Below are positions 20,971 through 32,030 of a DNA stretch of 64,000 nt, one piece after another. Each line of letters starts with the position of its first letter. The first letter of the stretch is position 1. This DNA is from Serripes groenlandicus (Eukaryota; Mollusca; Bivalvia; Cardiida; Cardiidae). Under the pieces are notes generated by a model, which was given only the letters and a program-made list of their open reading frames with translations, did not search any database and was not told where the DNA came from. Where the stretch lies: NCBI GenBank assembly GCA_031761405.1, contig JASEVX010000001.1, forward strand, positions 29,668,889 through 29,732,888, given 5' to 3'. Position numbers and translations under genes: made by a program.

Positions 20971-23230
20971 TTACTTTTACATATATTACACATACGAGTA
21001 CACCTCTTCATATCAGAATGTCTTTCCATTTCAATAAATGCGAACATAATCTAAATTGACTTAATTATCTTTTTAGGGTTTCATTTTCAAAAGCATCAAT
21101 GTATTTTTCAAAATTCCCAAATAACAACATGAACAGTACATAGATAAGCAATGTTAGTCCTTTTCTTTTTATGTGTTTCAATCTACTGTATTGCTTATGA
21201 CATTAACAAAAAGTTTTTCGTAATCTTAAGGAAAATATTTCGCCATGATATTAACAAGGGTAAGCCCTCAATAATTGTATTTATTATATACATGCATATT
21301 TTCGGATGCACAGACAAGCGCATGCAAAACAAACACGACGGATTAAAACTAAAAACTGACCAGTGAAATACTGTACCAATTTTAAAAATGATACGTCACT
21401 GAAAAATGACGTTATTACAATAATAGTGATACCCAGTCATTCAAAATGCGTTAGTGGGGGGGGTGATTGACACGCCATTTATAAACTTAAATTGATGTGT
21501 AAATTGTTTCATTGCGTTATATTATACAATGAACATTATATTGCAGTAGCATAACATGGCTTTGTATAGTCAACTCGGGGCATATGGTCAAATTTACATT
21601 TTCGGTCTCGCGATATATCAATTTTCCACGATGAAATATTTCTATTGTTTAGAGAAGGATCTGAACGGTAAAGTTTCTTACTGCGATCAATGCATTTACA
21701 GTTTCATTTACAAGTATTGTCAAACCAAGATTATTGATACAATAAGGTCACCTGATGTACAGTTCTAACCGTTTCAACGTGTAAATCAGACTAAATGTCA
21801 TATGCATTAGTTGAAAAGTTGTCTATACTGGTATTGGCATCTATTTCGAGAGAGGAGTCCACCAGACAAGGTTCTTTTGTCACCAAATAATTTATGAAAA
21901 GCCGCATCCTCCAAAATCATTTTATCAAAGGAAAGAGCATTAGTATTAGAACATATATATCATGTTTTTCCCCTACCAATTTGTGATTCGTTTAAAATGC
22001 GAAATCATGGTGGGAAAAACTGACACGTTATTTAATTATGGTGAACCATCGTCTATATCATTATAATAAACATATTTGCATAAATGTTACGCACGGTTTC
22101 AAGCGTCGATTAATATATATGAAAGAAAATTGTGGAATTCATCACCCAAACTAAATGTCTTTCCCTTCAATAAGATAACCATTTATATATCCTACTGTTA
22201 TTTTTCAACATACTGATATCTTTACAGGACAACAGTGTATCCATACCGTCTCAACAAAGCCTTTACGTGTTTACGTGTTTTCAAAGTCATATGCTGCATA
22301 TTTGTTGTATGCGGGAAAGGGCTACATTTTGATTGTACATCACTTTGTTCCATAGTGTTTTCAAAATATGGCTGCTCTAGAGGTATATAAATGTCTGTTT
22401 CCAGGGCAGGATTTAGTTAAACGCGGTCATTAAGTCAATGTCTAGTTTCATCTATGTACATGTATCTGTAATGTCTTTCATTCAGATAAATTTAAATATT
22501 TGGGCAGCTTTGAATCAGACATCCTCGACTAAAAAGGTCCATGGATATTGATAGTAAATACCTGTCTGTATCTTAGTTATGTTATTTACAAAATGAAAAG
22601 GATCAGAAGGATTAGTTTATCGGCCATTTACAACACTTGTACCCTCAATGGCATCCAGCGTTGCACCAAAGTATTATCTGACACCAATGAGATAAACAGT
22701 ATACATGTATGTGGCCAGCTTTTTGGGAAGAATAATTCGGAGAGTACTGGTACGAGAAAGCTGGGTACCTCAGTTACAGAACTAATTGTTTTACCACGTA
22801 AATCAAACGAAATAAACAATAGTTGAACAGTTGTCTATACAAGTATTGATATCTATGTCGTCCAATAGAAATCCATCTGACAGGTTATCAGACAAGTATA
22901 TTTGTTATCAAGTACTGCATGAAAAGCCGCATTGTCTGTATCACATTGTTAGATGAAATTGCCGCCTTGATATGGCTGACGAAATGTTTAAAGATCAGAT
23001 GACCAGAACGTTACCGAGTCACAGAATAATCAATCAAGACGACAATGTCTAAAAACCTGATCCATCTAAACGGTCTGAAAATAAAATACGGAAATGACTT
23101 CACTTTTCGTGACTTTAAAGTCACCAGTCAAGATGTCACCAGTCCTAGATCAAGTCAAAAACATAGACAAAGACCGGACCGCGAGCGTTCGGCTTTTTTT
23201 TTATCTAGGGTTGAGAATTCGTTCCAATTT
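20971..23230. other. Noncoding stretch in predicted intron of gene 2
   Basis: No supportable gene. A MITE end is visible at 22265-22325 (TTTCAAAGTCATATGCTGCATATTTGTTGTATGCGGGAAAGGG). The motif AGTTGAAAAGTTGTCTATAC...GATATCTATTTCG near 21810 recurs at 22822-22862, with AAAAGCCGCATCCTCC / AAAAGCCGCATTGTCTG downstream of each, so about 1 kb apart there is a short direct duplication. The open frames at 21151-21366, 21556-21768 and 22548-22826 lack recognisable domains. Confidence 0.4.
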
Positions 23231-23491
<261 letters not shown>

Positions 23492-23712
23492 GTGTTCACA
23501 CATGGAACTCACTACATATGACATAACACCTGAAAATTACTACAGTGCTTTCAAGAGGTTATAGAGGAAATATAAACGCATTTTTAGGTAAAAGTAACAT
23601 ACAGAAACGTATCTGGCGGTCAAAACGGTATGAATTTTTACTTTGAAATTGCACCTGCAAATTACTACAGTGGCATGTGCTTAACCTGACGCACAACGGC
23701 AACCGACGACTC

Positions 23713-24855
23713 AGAGCACACACATGCATCCCACTACCGCTGTTCTAAACACAGATGCATCCCACTACTGATGATCTAAACACACATGCATCCCACTACC
23801 GGTTCTACACATACATGCATCCCACTACCGGTTCTAAACACACATGAGATCCTCTACCGTTTCTAAACACACATGCAACCCACGAACGGTTCTACACATA
23901 CATGCATGCCACTACCGGTTCTAAACGCACATGCAATCCACTACCGTTTTTAAACACACATCCATCACACTACCGTTTTTAATCACACATACATCCCACT
24001 ACGAATTATAAACACACATACAATCCACTACCGTTTCTAAACACACATGCATCCCACTACCTTTTTGAAATACACATGCATCTCTCTACCGGTTATAAAC
24101 ACACATGCGAACCACTACCGTAGCTAAACACACATGCATCCCACTACCGTAGCTAAACACACATGCATCCCACTACCGTAGCTAAACACACATGCATCCC
24201 ACTACCGGTTAAAAATACACATGAAACCCGCTACCGGTTCTAAACAAACATGCATCTTACTTCCGGTTCTAAATACACATGCAATCCACTAACGTGTCTA
24301 AACACACATGCAACCCACTACCGGTTCTAAACACACATGCATCCCACTACCGGTTCTAAACACACATGTAATCCACTACCGTTTTTAAAAACACATCCAT
24401 CACACTACCGTTTTTAATCACACATACATCCCACTACGAATTATAAACACACATACAATCCACTACCATTTCTAAACACACATGCAACCCACTACCGGTT
24501 CTAAACACACATGCATCCCACTACCGGTTCTAAACACACATGTAATCCACTACCGTTTTTAAAAACACATCCATCACACTACCGTTTTTAATCACACATA
24601 CATCCCACTACGAATTATAAACACACATACAATCCACTACCGTTTCTAAACACACATGCATCCCACTACCGGTTCAAAACATACATGCATTCCAATACCG
24701 GTTCTAAATAAAAATGCATTCCACTACCGGTTCTAAACACACATGTATTCCACTACCGGTTCTAAACACACATGCATTCCATTACCGCTGTTCTAAACAC
24801 ACATGCATTCCACTACCGCTGTTTTAAACACACATGCAATCCACTATCCCTGTAC
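23713..24855. repeat. 29-bp minisatellite, about 40 copies, with higher-order repeat
   Basis: Monomer CACACATGCATCCCACTACC + GGTTCTAAA (29 bp), with GCATCC/GCAACC/GCAATCC and CCGGTTCT/CCGTTTCT variants. A block of six monomers including the rare forms CATCCATCACAC, AATCACACATACATCC and CTACGAATTATAAA appears three times (about 23925, 24370 and 24545). The last two are about 174 bp apart. Confidence 0.9.
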
Positions 24856-25371
24856 CTAAGCACTAAGGATTAAAATTATGGTTATAGACGGGGATTCCGT
24901 GTGTTATCGGGATTTACGAAGGCCTTGGGCGACATAGAAGGCATTTTTCTGTTTAAATTGACCGAGGCCGTACTGCATTGGTTACTATCAAAAGTTATAA
25001 TATTCTTTTATTTTTTATTTTTCATATTTAACAAGTAGTTTTCCTCTAATAACTAGTCGGCATTATCCACACACTGCAGTGGATAATCTAAAAGTATTAA
25101 AAAATGATGTTATACATCACATGAATAGAGTTATATGAGTCATTCACTGTTACTATCAAAACCAATCCAGGAACTACTCTTTTGTGCTGAGTCAATCCCA
25201 ATCAACCCCAAAAGAACCAGAACGGTGATATAATGGCAATGCATATATACTGCATATCATGTTCAAAATGCGTTCACGGCAGCATTGCGACAGACCGGTT
25301 TCATTTGGTAAACCACTAACCTATACTTTAAATAATTATTCTCTTTAACGACTAACGACCGTGCATTGTAT
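24856..25371. other. Noncoding gap between arrays
   Basis: AT-rich single-copy-looking sequence. No gene, RNA or repeat signal was recognised beyond A/T runs near 25010-25030. Confidence 0.4.
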
Positions 25372-25424
25372 TAAAAGAATAGAGGAGACCATTCAACAAT
25401 AGGTCGATATTTGGGGAAATGTTT

Positions 25425-25835
25425 TTTTCCTCATTGTGATCGTATAATAGCTCGAATATCGATTTGAATATTGATTTGAATATGGAGCCAGGTCCATATT
25501 GGGAAAAATAGTGATATTGTCTTTCTGACCATGTAGAAGCGCGAATACCGATTTGATTATCGATTTGAATATAGAGACAGTTCGATATTCGGGGAAATGC
25601 CGTCATTGTCATGCTGATTATATAGAATCCCAAAAACCGATTTGAATATGGAGCCAGGCCGATATTCGAGAACATGGTGTTAAGCCTTTCTGATCATATA
25701 GAAAGCGAATACCGATTTGAATATCGATCTGAATATCGAGCAAGGCCGATATTCGGGGAAACGCTGATTGCGTCTTTCTGATCAAGTAGAAGCCCGAATA
25801 CCGATTTTAATATAGATCTGAATTTCGAGAGATAA
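25425..25835. repeat. Tandem repeat of about 88 bp, 5 copies
   Basis: Phrases CGAATACCGATTTGAATATCG, GGAGCCAGGCCGATATTCGG and GTCTTTCTGATCATATAGAA recur with starts near 25438, 25526, 25616, 25692 and 25781. The third interval is shorter by about 12 bp. The minus-strand frame 25352-25675 is a translation of this repeat. Confidence 0.8.
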
Positions 25836-26739
25836 TGTAAAACTTATAAATGCATTTTCCCTTGGTGACACAATTCAACTAAAACTTCCCTACCCAACCT
25901 TTAACATGATAAAACGATAGGAAAAATACAGATTTATCCATAAATGTACGTTTTAACTTTTTAACTCTTTCAGCGGCATCTTTCCAAAGAGCTAGTGGAC
26001 TAGTCCATGTTCAAGATCGGGCGACTCAATTGTTCATGCTATAAGAGATTGGAATATTTTGATAACTCAATGCTGATTTCATGTGAGAAAGCTCATTACG
26101 AGCTGACTAACCCGAATCCGTGTTCTTCGCAAAAACTTTCTTATTGCCATTTGCGCTGAAAGAGTTAAAACATTTAAAACCTTTTGAAATCAACAAACAC
26201 ACCGTTTTTATAAATCAAAATGATAGAATGTATGCATCTTTAGAAAATTTCATTTATTTGTAGCATGTTGAATTCATCACTAAAGAATAATTTAAAACCA
26301 TCTTTTATCATTACAGTCACCCAATATCTTTGTTACTTTGTAAAATCATGACACTTAAAAGAAACCCTATTCACTAAAACACAAGTTAAATATGTTGGGT
26401 ATACACATATCTAAGAAAAGAATGGTCACTAGATAATTAAATCCCCAAGAGAAAAGAATTGATTGATTTACTGATAAGTCGAGTTTAAACCCGTTTGATA
26501 TCATCTTGCATAACTGCAGTAAGCATTCTCCGCTTGAACATAATTAGTAAATGAGAGAAGATAAGATGAGATAAGAAAATTGTATAGATTATGGTTCCCT
26601 TTGTGAACCTTTATACACGAATAACAAGTGTTATGCAATGTTACAAACTCCAGCAAGCTGTGCATAAACGTCACCAATAATACAAACATAATTAAGTAAT
26701 ATTATTAACACATAAATACCCAGGAAAATAGTTATTTAT
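25836..26739. other. Noncoding stretch
   Basis: AT-rich. No coding, RNA or tandem-repeat signal recognised. AACTCTTTCAGCGGC at 25964 and GCGCTGAAAGAGTTAAA at 26153 form an inverted pair about 190 bp apart, suggesting the ends of a small terminal-inverted-repeat element (25957-26171). Confidence 0.4.
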
Positions 26740-26960
26740 TCCCCACATGCAGACGCAATTTGATGTATACGTAACCGCATCAGACGACATTTGAAAACGT
26801 ATCAAAAGATAAAATTGCTCATAATGAGCACTTTCTCCATTTGCTACAATATTTTCAGTCCTTTTAAATGATTATGCTATTATTTAAAATAATTGTTAAT
26901 GTTATTGCCATGACGATTTTGAAGTCGTCTGCTGCAGAATAAATATGAGACGGAAAGAAC
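26740..26960. mobile_element. MITE of the TTAA family
   Basis: CCCCACATGCAGACGCAATTTGA, then CAGACGACATTTGAAAA, the dyad core AAAATTGCTCATAATGAGCACTTTCTCC, GCTACAATATTTTCAG and finally GAAGTCGTCTGCTGCAGA. Same order of motifs as intact copies at 45.5-46.2 kb. The TTAA ends are lost. Confidence 0.65.
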
Positions 26961-27049
26961 TTTGAAAGTGAGCTGCAATCAGATATCGCATATAAGTATG
27001 CAATTTGCATTTTGTTATGGTAGTGAAACCGACGTAGCGAGCCGTGCTA

Positions 27050-27375
27050 TACGAACATCAGTGTACATAATGACTAAGTATGCACTGTCACGATATGTCA
27101 TATAAATGTGCACTATATGCCCAATACTTCTCTCCCCACCTCGGTCGTTTAGTGGTAAAGCGCCCGTCCCTGTGCAAGAGGTCGTAGGATCGATCCCCGC
27201 CGGGTCATACAAAGAACATCAGTGTACAAAGGACTAAATATGCACTGCCACGCTATGTCATATAAATGTGCACTATATGCCCGAGACTTCTCTCCCCGGC
27301 TCTAGTTGTAGAGCGTCCGCCTCGGTGCAAGAGGTCGCAGTATCGATTATCGCCGGGTCATACAAAGAACTTTAA
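27050..27375 (+). mobile_element. Tandem pair of 161-bp tRNA-headed units
   Basis: AAAGAACATCAGTGTACA...TATGCACTGTCACGATATGT...GCCCAATACTTCTCTCCCC is repeated 161 bp downstream. Each unit carries a tRNA-like head, the first TCGTTTAGTGGTAAAGCGCC...CAAGAGGTCGTAGGATCGATCCC (27145-27200), the second a decayed form at 27300-27355. A and B boxes are recognisable in the first. Neither folds as an intact tRNA by eye, so a SINE-derived duplication is preferred. Confidence 0.6.
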
Positions 27376-27884
27376 AAATGGTGATTATTGCTGAACGATA
27401 GGTGAAGCACTTACAGAGTTAAGGGCAAGTAGATAAATCAGATCACTTTCCAGTTGTTATCTTTCATTGTGTTAGCCTTGCTTTACAAATGTTAATATGA
27501 AGATGAATGTTTTCATGAAGGTGTCTCCGTTTGGTAATAAATTACTTCTCTATACGTAAAGGTGGTGGGTCATCATTTGTCAATTCACTTTCTCAACTGA
27601 ACCAACAGATTAGATTTCAATTATTTCCACATATAACAAATCAGCAGCAGACGACGTCAAAAACTTGTATTCAAAACTATGGAAACTTTCTTTAAATGAA
27701 AGTGTTTATGAGCATGTTTTTCTTTTGCCACCATTGTCAAACTTTGCCACTACATGTGACTTAACACCTGAAAATGACTGCAGTACTTTAAAGAGGTTAT
27801 AGAGGGACCTAAACGCATTTTAAGGTTGATCAAAAAATAAAGTAAAATGTGCGAGCCTGTTAAATCGACCTCGTAATCGAGTGA
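27376..27884. other. Noncoding stretch in predicted intron of gene 2
   Basis: A MITE end (CACATATAACAAATCAGCAGCAGACGACG) lies at 27630-27660. CTTAACACCTGAAAATGACTGCAGTACTTTAAAGAGGTTATAGAGG at 27761 matches 23523-23567, a sequence that there lies on the opposite side of a microsatellite. Confidence 0.5.
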
Positions 27885-28029
27885 TAAAGAGGGAGAGAGA
27901 GAGTCAGATAGACAGACAGAAGGAAAGGAAAGAGATATATAGATATATAGAGAGAGATAGAGGGAGAGAGAGAGAGAGATGAGAGAGAGAGTGTGAGAGA
28001 GAAAGAGAGATAGATATATAGAGGAGAGT

Positions 28030-28082
<53 letters not shown>

Positions 28083-28238
28083 GAAAAGGAAAGAAAGAGA
28101 TAGAGAGAAAGAAATAAAGAGAGACAGAGTGAGACAAACATACAGAAATAAAAACAGAAAGAGAGAGAGTGAAAAAGAGAGAACTTGAGAGAACTTGAGA
28201 GAGAGAAAGTAAGAGAGAGAGAGAGAGAGAGAGAGAGT

Positions 28239-28277
<39 letters not shown>

Positions 28278-28318
28278 AGAGTGGTAAGGAGAGAGAGAAA
28301 GAGAGGGGGAGAGTGGTA

Positions 28319-28376
<58 letters not shown>

Positions 28377-28646
28377 ATGAGAGAGTGAGCGAGAGAGAAA
28401 GAGAGAGGAAGAGATAGAGAAAGAGACAGAAAGAGAGAAATAGAGTCTGAGAGAGATATATAGAGAGATATATATAAAGAGAAATAAAGAATTAGAGAGA
28501 GATAGAGAGACAAAGGGATAGAGACAGACAGACGGACACACTGAGATAGAGACATAAATGGACGGAGAGAGACATACACAGAGATAGAGAGACATAGAGA
28601 GATATATGAGTAGTAGGAAAGAGATAGACAGACAGGAAGACAAACT
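27885..28646. repeat. GA-rich tract of about 760 bp next to the gene 2 acceptor
   Basis: Imperfect GA repeats with internal duplicated blocks (GGGAGAGTGGTAAGGAGAGAG twice near 28275-28325). The tract ends 67 bases before the splice acceptor of gene 2. The serine/leucine-rich minus-strand frames (27750-28682 and others) are artefacts. Confidence 0.95.
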
Positions 28647-28704
28647 TATGTTATATATTACCGGGGATATACTACAATACATGTAATAGCCCTTGTTAAT
28701 ACAT

Positions 28705-28713
28705 ACATTTCAG
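28705..28713 (+). promoter_or_regulatory. 3' splice acceptor before gene 2 coding exon
   Basis: CCTTGTTAATACATACATTTCAG/GAAACG, the family acceptor, 13 bases before the start codon. The pyrimidine tract is weak. Confidence 0.65.
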
Positions 28714-28726
28714 GAAACGTTGCAAC

Positions 28727-30433
28727 ATGGCTACAGGATCCCAATCTTTCTATAAAGGATCTGACGAAATACCCAACCATGACTGTGACGTATGTTTGTC
28801 AAACAGCAAAACATTAGAGGCTATATCCTACTGTACCATATGTTGTGAGTACCTGTGTCAGTCATGTGATTTGTCACACAGAGGATCTAGGGCATCTAGG
28901 GGCCATACTATTCTGACAGGGAGTAACGTTCCATCTGGGTCCATGAGGACAAAACCAACGTTACCGTTTATGTTTTGTGATACCCACAAAACAACATTAC
29001 TTAACATCTATTGTACCACTCACGATCAGGTTATTTGTCCTACCTGTAAAATGACTGGTCATAAAACTTGCAATACAGGTGATGTCAGTAGGCACAGTGC
29101 TCGATTAGATATTGAAAAGGAGCTTAAGAAAGTCGTTAAAGGTCTTAGGGACTTAACAACCAGATATGAGGACCTTACTAAGAACAGACACATTGACAAA
29201 TCAACCGTGAAGACTGAGATAAAGAAATGTTTCAGCGGTATGCATCAATTACGCACGTATATCAACGACAAGCTGGATCAACTCGAAAAGAAAATGTCTT
29301 CCGAACTCAGAGACATTGAAGAGATGACGAGTAAAGAGATAGACGAACACGTCACTTTATCCGAAGACATTTTACGTCAAATAGAAGATCTGGATAAAAC
29401 TGTGTCTGAATGTCAGAAAACGCGGGAAAATGAACTCATGTATGTCGGAATTAAAAAAGCGTCTTCACGAGCACGTGAATATGGACATATCATTGACAAT
29501 CTCCAGAAAGACATTTACCAAATATATATTCGTTTTCAACCCAATGACCTTCTAACTGACATGATCAAACAATTACAATCACTGGGCACTGTTGCTAACA
29601 ACCGACCAATTTATACTGTTCATAATCGGACCTCTATACTGGACATGTCTATTAAGGAAAAACGAGAAATAGATGTGAAATCGGATAAAGTCGGTGGATG
29701 TACATTTATGTCTGGTGGACATCTTGTACTCGCATGTATCAATGACGGTCTAAAACTGTTTGATGAAAACTTCCAATTTAAATCCCAGGCATCTTTTTGT
29801 GCAGTAGACGTGTCGGCTGTCAACGCCACCGACATCATAGTTACACAAGGTAGCCTAAAAAATCTCTTTCGGGTAAGAGTATTCCCAAATATTGTGGTGA
29901 GGAAAACACTCAATATGGATAGAAACTGTATGGGTGTATATGTTTATGGTGACGAGATTTACGTTACGTGTCATGATAATCCCGGTAATGGTGAAGTACG
30001 AGTACTCAACATGGACGGTGAAATACAGAGAAGGTTGGGTGTAAACAACGGTACATATATGTTTACAAGTCCTAATCATGTTGCAGTCAACAGGGATGGA
30101 AGAAAGGTATTTGTCTCTGATGGGGACACTGACAGAATAACATGTTTGGACAATCAAGGCCACGTTATATACCAGTACTCTGATAGAGCAATGAAGTTCC
30201 CTTGCGGAATGTATGTGGATAGAGAAGATAACTTGTTAGTGTGTGGATTTAGTTCTAACAATGTAATTGTAGTCGTCCGACATGGTGGTAAGGAGAATAT
30301 TTTGTTGTCAGGGATGGGGGAGATACAACACCCATGGTGTTTATCGTACCGACAGAGTGATGGTTGTCTAGTGGTTGGTTTAGGTTTGAAGGCTAAATCT
30401 AATAAAAAGATGATAAGATTCAGAACAAGATAA
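28727..30433 (+). CDS. RING-less B-box / coiled-coil / NHL-like propeller protein, copy 2
   Basis: 568 residues. B-box 1 has C20, C23, C36, C39, C44, C47, H51 and H60 at the same spacing as copy 1. The linker is two residues longer (RGSRASRGHTILTGSNVPSG), so B-box 2 begins at C84 (C84, H87, C96, H99, C104, C107, H112). That linker is close to copy 4 and unlike copies 1 and 3. Coiled coil spans about 125-290, with substitutions to more acidic heptads. Propeller blades include NGEVRVLNMDGEIQRRLGV and VSDGDTDRITCLDNQGHVIY. Frame intact from start to FRTR-stop. The start has AACATGG context 14 bases after the acceptor. Its 5' intron would be the longest of the family and is filled with repeats. 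Function inferred only from domains. Confidence 0.87.
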   Translation: MATGSQSFYKGSDEIPNHDCDVCLSNSKTLEAISYCTICCEYLCQSCDLSHRGSRASRGHTILTGSNVPSGSMRTKPTLPFMFCDTHKTTLLNIYCTTHDQVICPTCKMTGHKTCNTGDVSRHSARLDIEKELKKVVKGLRDLTTRYEDLTKNRHIDKSTVKTEIKKCFSGMHQLRTYINDKLDQLEKKMSSELRDIEEMTSKEIDEHVTLSEDILRQIEDLDKTVSECQKTRENELMYVGIKKASSRAREYGHIIDNLQKDIYQIYIRFQPNDLLTDMIKQLQSLGTVANNRPIYTVHNRTSILDMSIKEKREIDVKSDKVGGCTFMSGGHLVLACINDGLKLFDENFQFKSQASFCAVDVSAVNATDIIVTQGSLKNLFRVRVFPNIVVRKTLNMDRNCMGVYVYGDEIYVTCHDNPGNGEVRVLNMDGEIQRRLGVNNGTYMFTSPNHVAVNRDGRKVFVSDGDTDRITCLDNQGHVIYQYSDRAMKFPCGMYVDREDNLLVCGFSSNNVIVVVRHGGKENILLSGMGEIQHPWCLSYRQSDGCLVVGLGLKAKSNKKMIRFRTR

Positions 30434-30466
30434 ACTCGTTCGTGCCAGATAAACTCGTGCGTGCCA

Positions 30467-30472
30467 AATAAA
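30467..30472 (+). terminator. Candidate polyadenylation signal AATAAA, gene 2
   Basis: AATAAA 34 bases after the stop, inside a short triplication of the phrase AAACTCGTGCGTGCCA (30432-30485). It is unusually near the stop; a later signal may be used instead. Confidence 0.3.
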
Positions 30473-30485
30473 CTCGTGCGTGCCA

Positions 30486-31194
30486 GAAAACTATTGTCGT
30501 ACAGATGTGTACACATTTTACAGACGATAAATATATGTTAGTGGGAGGATAGAAAGTAGAATCGTTTCACGTTTTACAGATGATTCCTTTTTCACAATGT
30601 TTCATATGTTCTTTATGCAAAATTCAACGAATTCGTCATTATGAAGGAAAGGAACAATACAAACAATGTTGTGGATTACTGTTTTTGTAAATACATGTAT
30701 TATGGATATATATCAAGACAATTCATAACAGTGAACACCTTTTCCAAATAGGTTTTCTTACTAATTCCCATATTATCCAATGAATATGTACCTTCATTAT
30801 GTCCTATAAGTGCTATCGAACAAATTTTATTTAAACGATATTCATAAAATGAACCCATCTCGAAAAGGTCCAGACAAATCTGGGTGTTTACATTAAAATG
30901 TAGAAGTAGAATTGTAAAAGGCAGTTTCTAACTTTCCCACATTGTTTATAAAAATAAGTGGCGTATGAAAATAAAGAAATGTCCGAAGACCTATTATATG
31001 TTGCCTAAATGCAAACTGCTTATCAGAAACGTCTGCTGAAATAACACATTTATAAACAGTGCAGATCTAGATCATACTGTATGAATGTACATGCTGATCT
31101 GCATCTACATTAACCACACATATGCTATGGTAAAGTTACATGGAGCGCGGTTCTTGTACACCCACTTATTGTACAAGCCGCCGTGAGATATCTA
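30486..31194. other. 3' flank of gene 2
   Basis: Noncoding. GGAACAATACAAACAATGTTGTGGATTACTG (30650) recurs as GGAACAATAGAAACAATGTTGTGGATCATTA (32392), with matching sequence for over 100 bp on each side, so the flank is duplicated on either side of the 67-bp array. A weak relative of the duplicated 3' UTR end is at 30855-30900 (GAAAAGGTCCAGACAAATCTGGGTG). Confidence 0.5.
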
Positions 31195-32030
31195 GAATGT
31201 TGTTGAAAACGGTATTAAACTTCAATCAATCATTTAAGTTCCTGCCTCCTCAATATGACTGAAATGTCGTTAACAACGCCGTTAAACACCAATCAATCAT
31301 TTTAGTACCAGCCTCCGTGATATTACTGAAATGTCGTTGAAAACGGCGTTAAACTTCAATCAATCATTTTAGTACCAGCCTCCGTGATATTACTGAAATG
31401 TCGTTGAAAACGGCGTTAAACTTCAATCAATCATTTTAGTACCAGCCTCCGTGATATTACTGAAATGTCGTTGAAAACGGCGTTAAACTTCAATCAATCA
31501 TTCCAGTACCAGCCCCCGTGATAGTACTGAAATGTCGTTGAAAACGGCGTTAAACTTTAATCAATCATTCCAGTACCAGCCGCCGTGATATTGCTGAAAT
31601 GTCGTTGAAAACGGCGTTAAACTTCAATCAATCATTCCAGTACCAGCCTCCGTGATATTACTAAAATGTCGTTGAATACAGCGTTAGACTCCAATCAATC
31701 ATTTTAGTTACCAGCAACCGTGATATAGCCTAAATGTCGTTGAAAACGGCGTTAAACTCCAATAAATCATTTTAGTACCAACCTCCGTAATATTACTTAA
31801 ATGTCGTTGAAAACGCCGTTATTTAATTACAAGCCTTCTCGATATAACTGAAGTATCGTTGACAACGACATTAAACACCAATAAATCATTTTAGTACCAG
31901 CTTCAGTGATATTACAGAAATGTCGTTGAAAACTGCGTTAGACTCCAATCAATAATTATTGCACCAGCCGCAGTTATATAACTGAAATGTCGTTGTAAAT
32001 AGCTTTTTATTCCAATCAATCATTAGTGTA
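31195..32030. repeat. 67-bp minisatellite resembling a SINE tail, about 13 copies
   Basis: Monomer: GAAATGTCGTTGAAAACGGC + GTTAAACTTCAATCAATCA + TTTTAGTACCAGCCTCCGTG + ATATTACT. Middle copies are nearly identical at 67-bp spacing (31328, 31395); edges are diverged. The monomer matches the 3' tail of tRNA-derived SINEs in this window (GCCGCCGTGATATGACTG...AAACGG at 828-861; CACCGTGATATAACTC...GCGGCATAAAAC at 42865-42900). Confidence 0.85.

Noticed and set aside
23713..24855. CRISPR-like regular array
   Set aside because: Period 29 with no spacers; a simple eukaryotic minisatellite.
27750..28682. 310-residue minus-strand frame
   Set aside because: Entirely a translation of the GA tract plus flanks. 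No domain, extreme composition.
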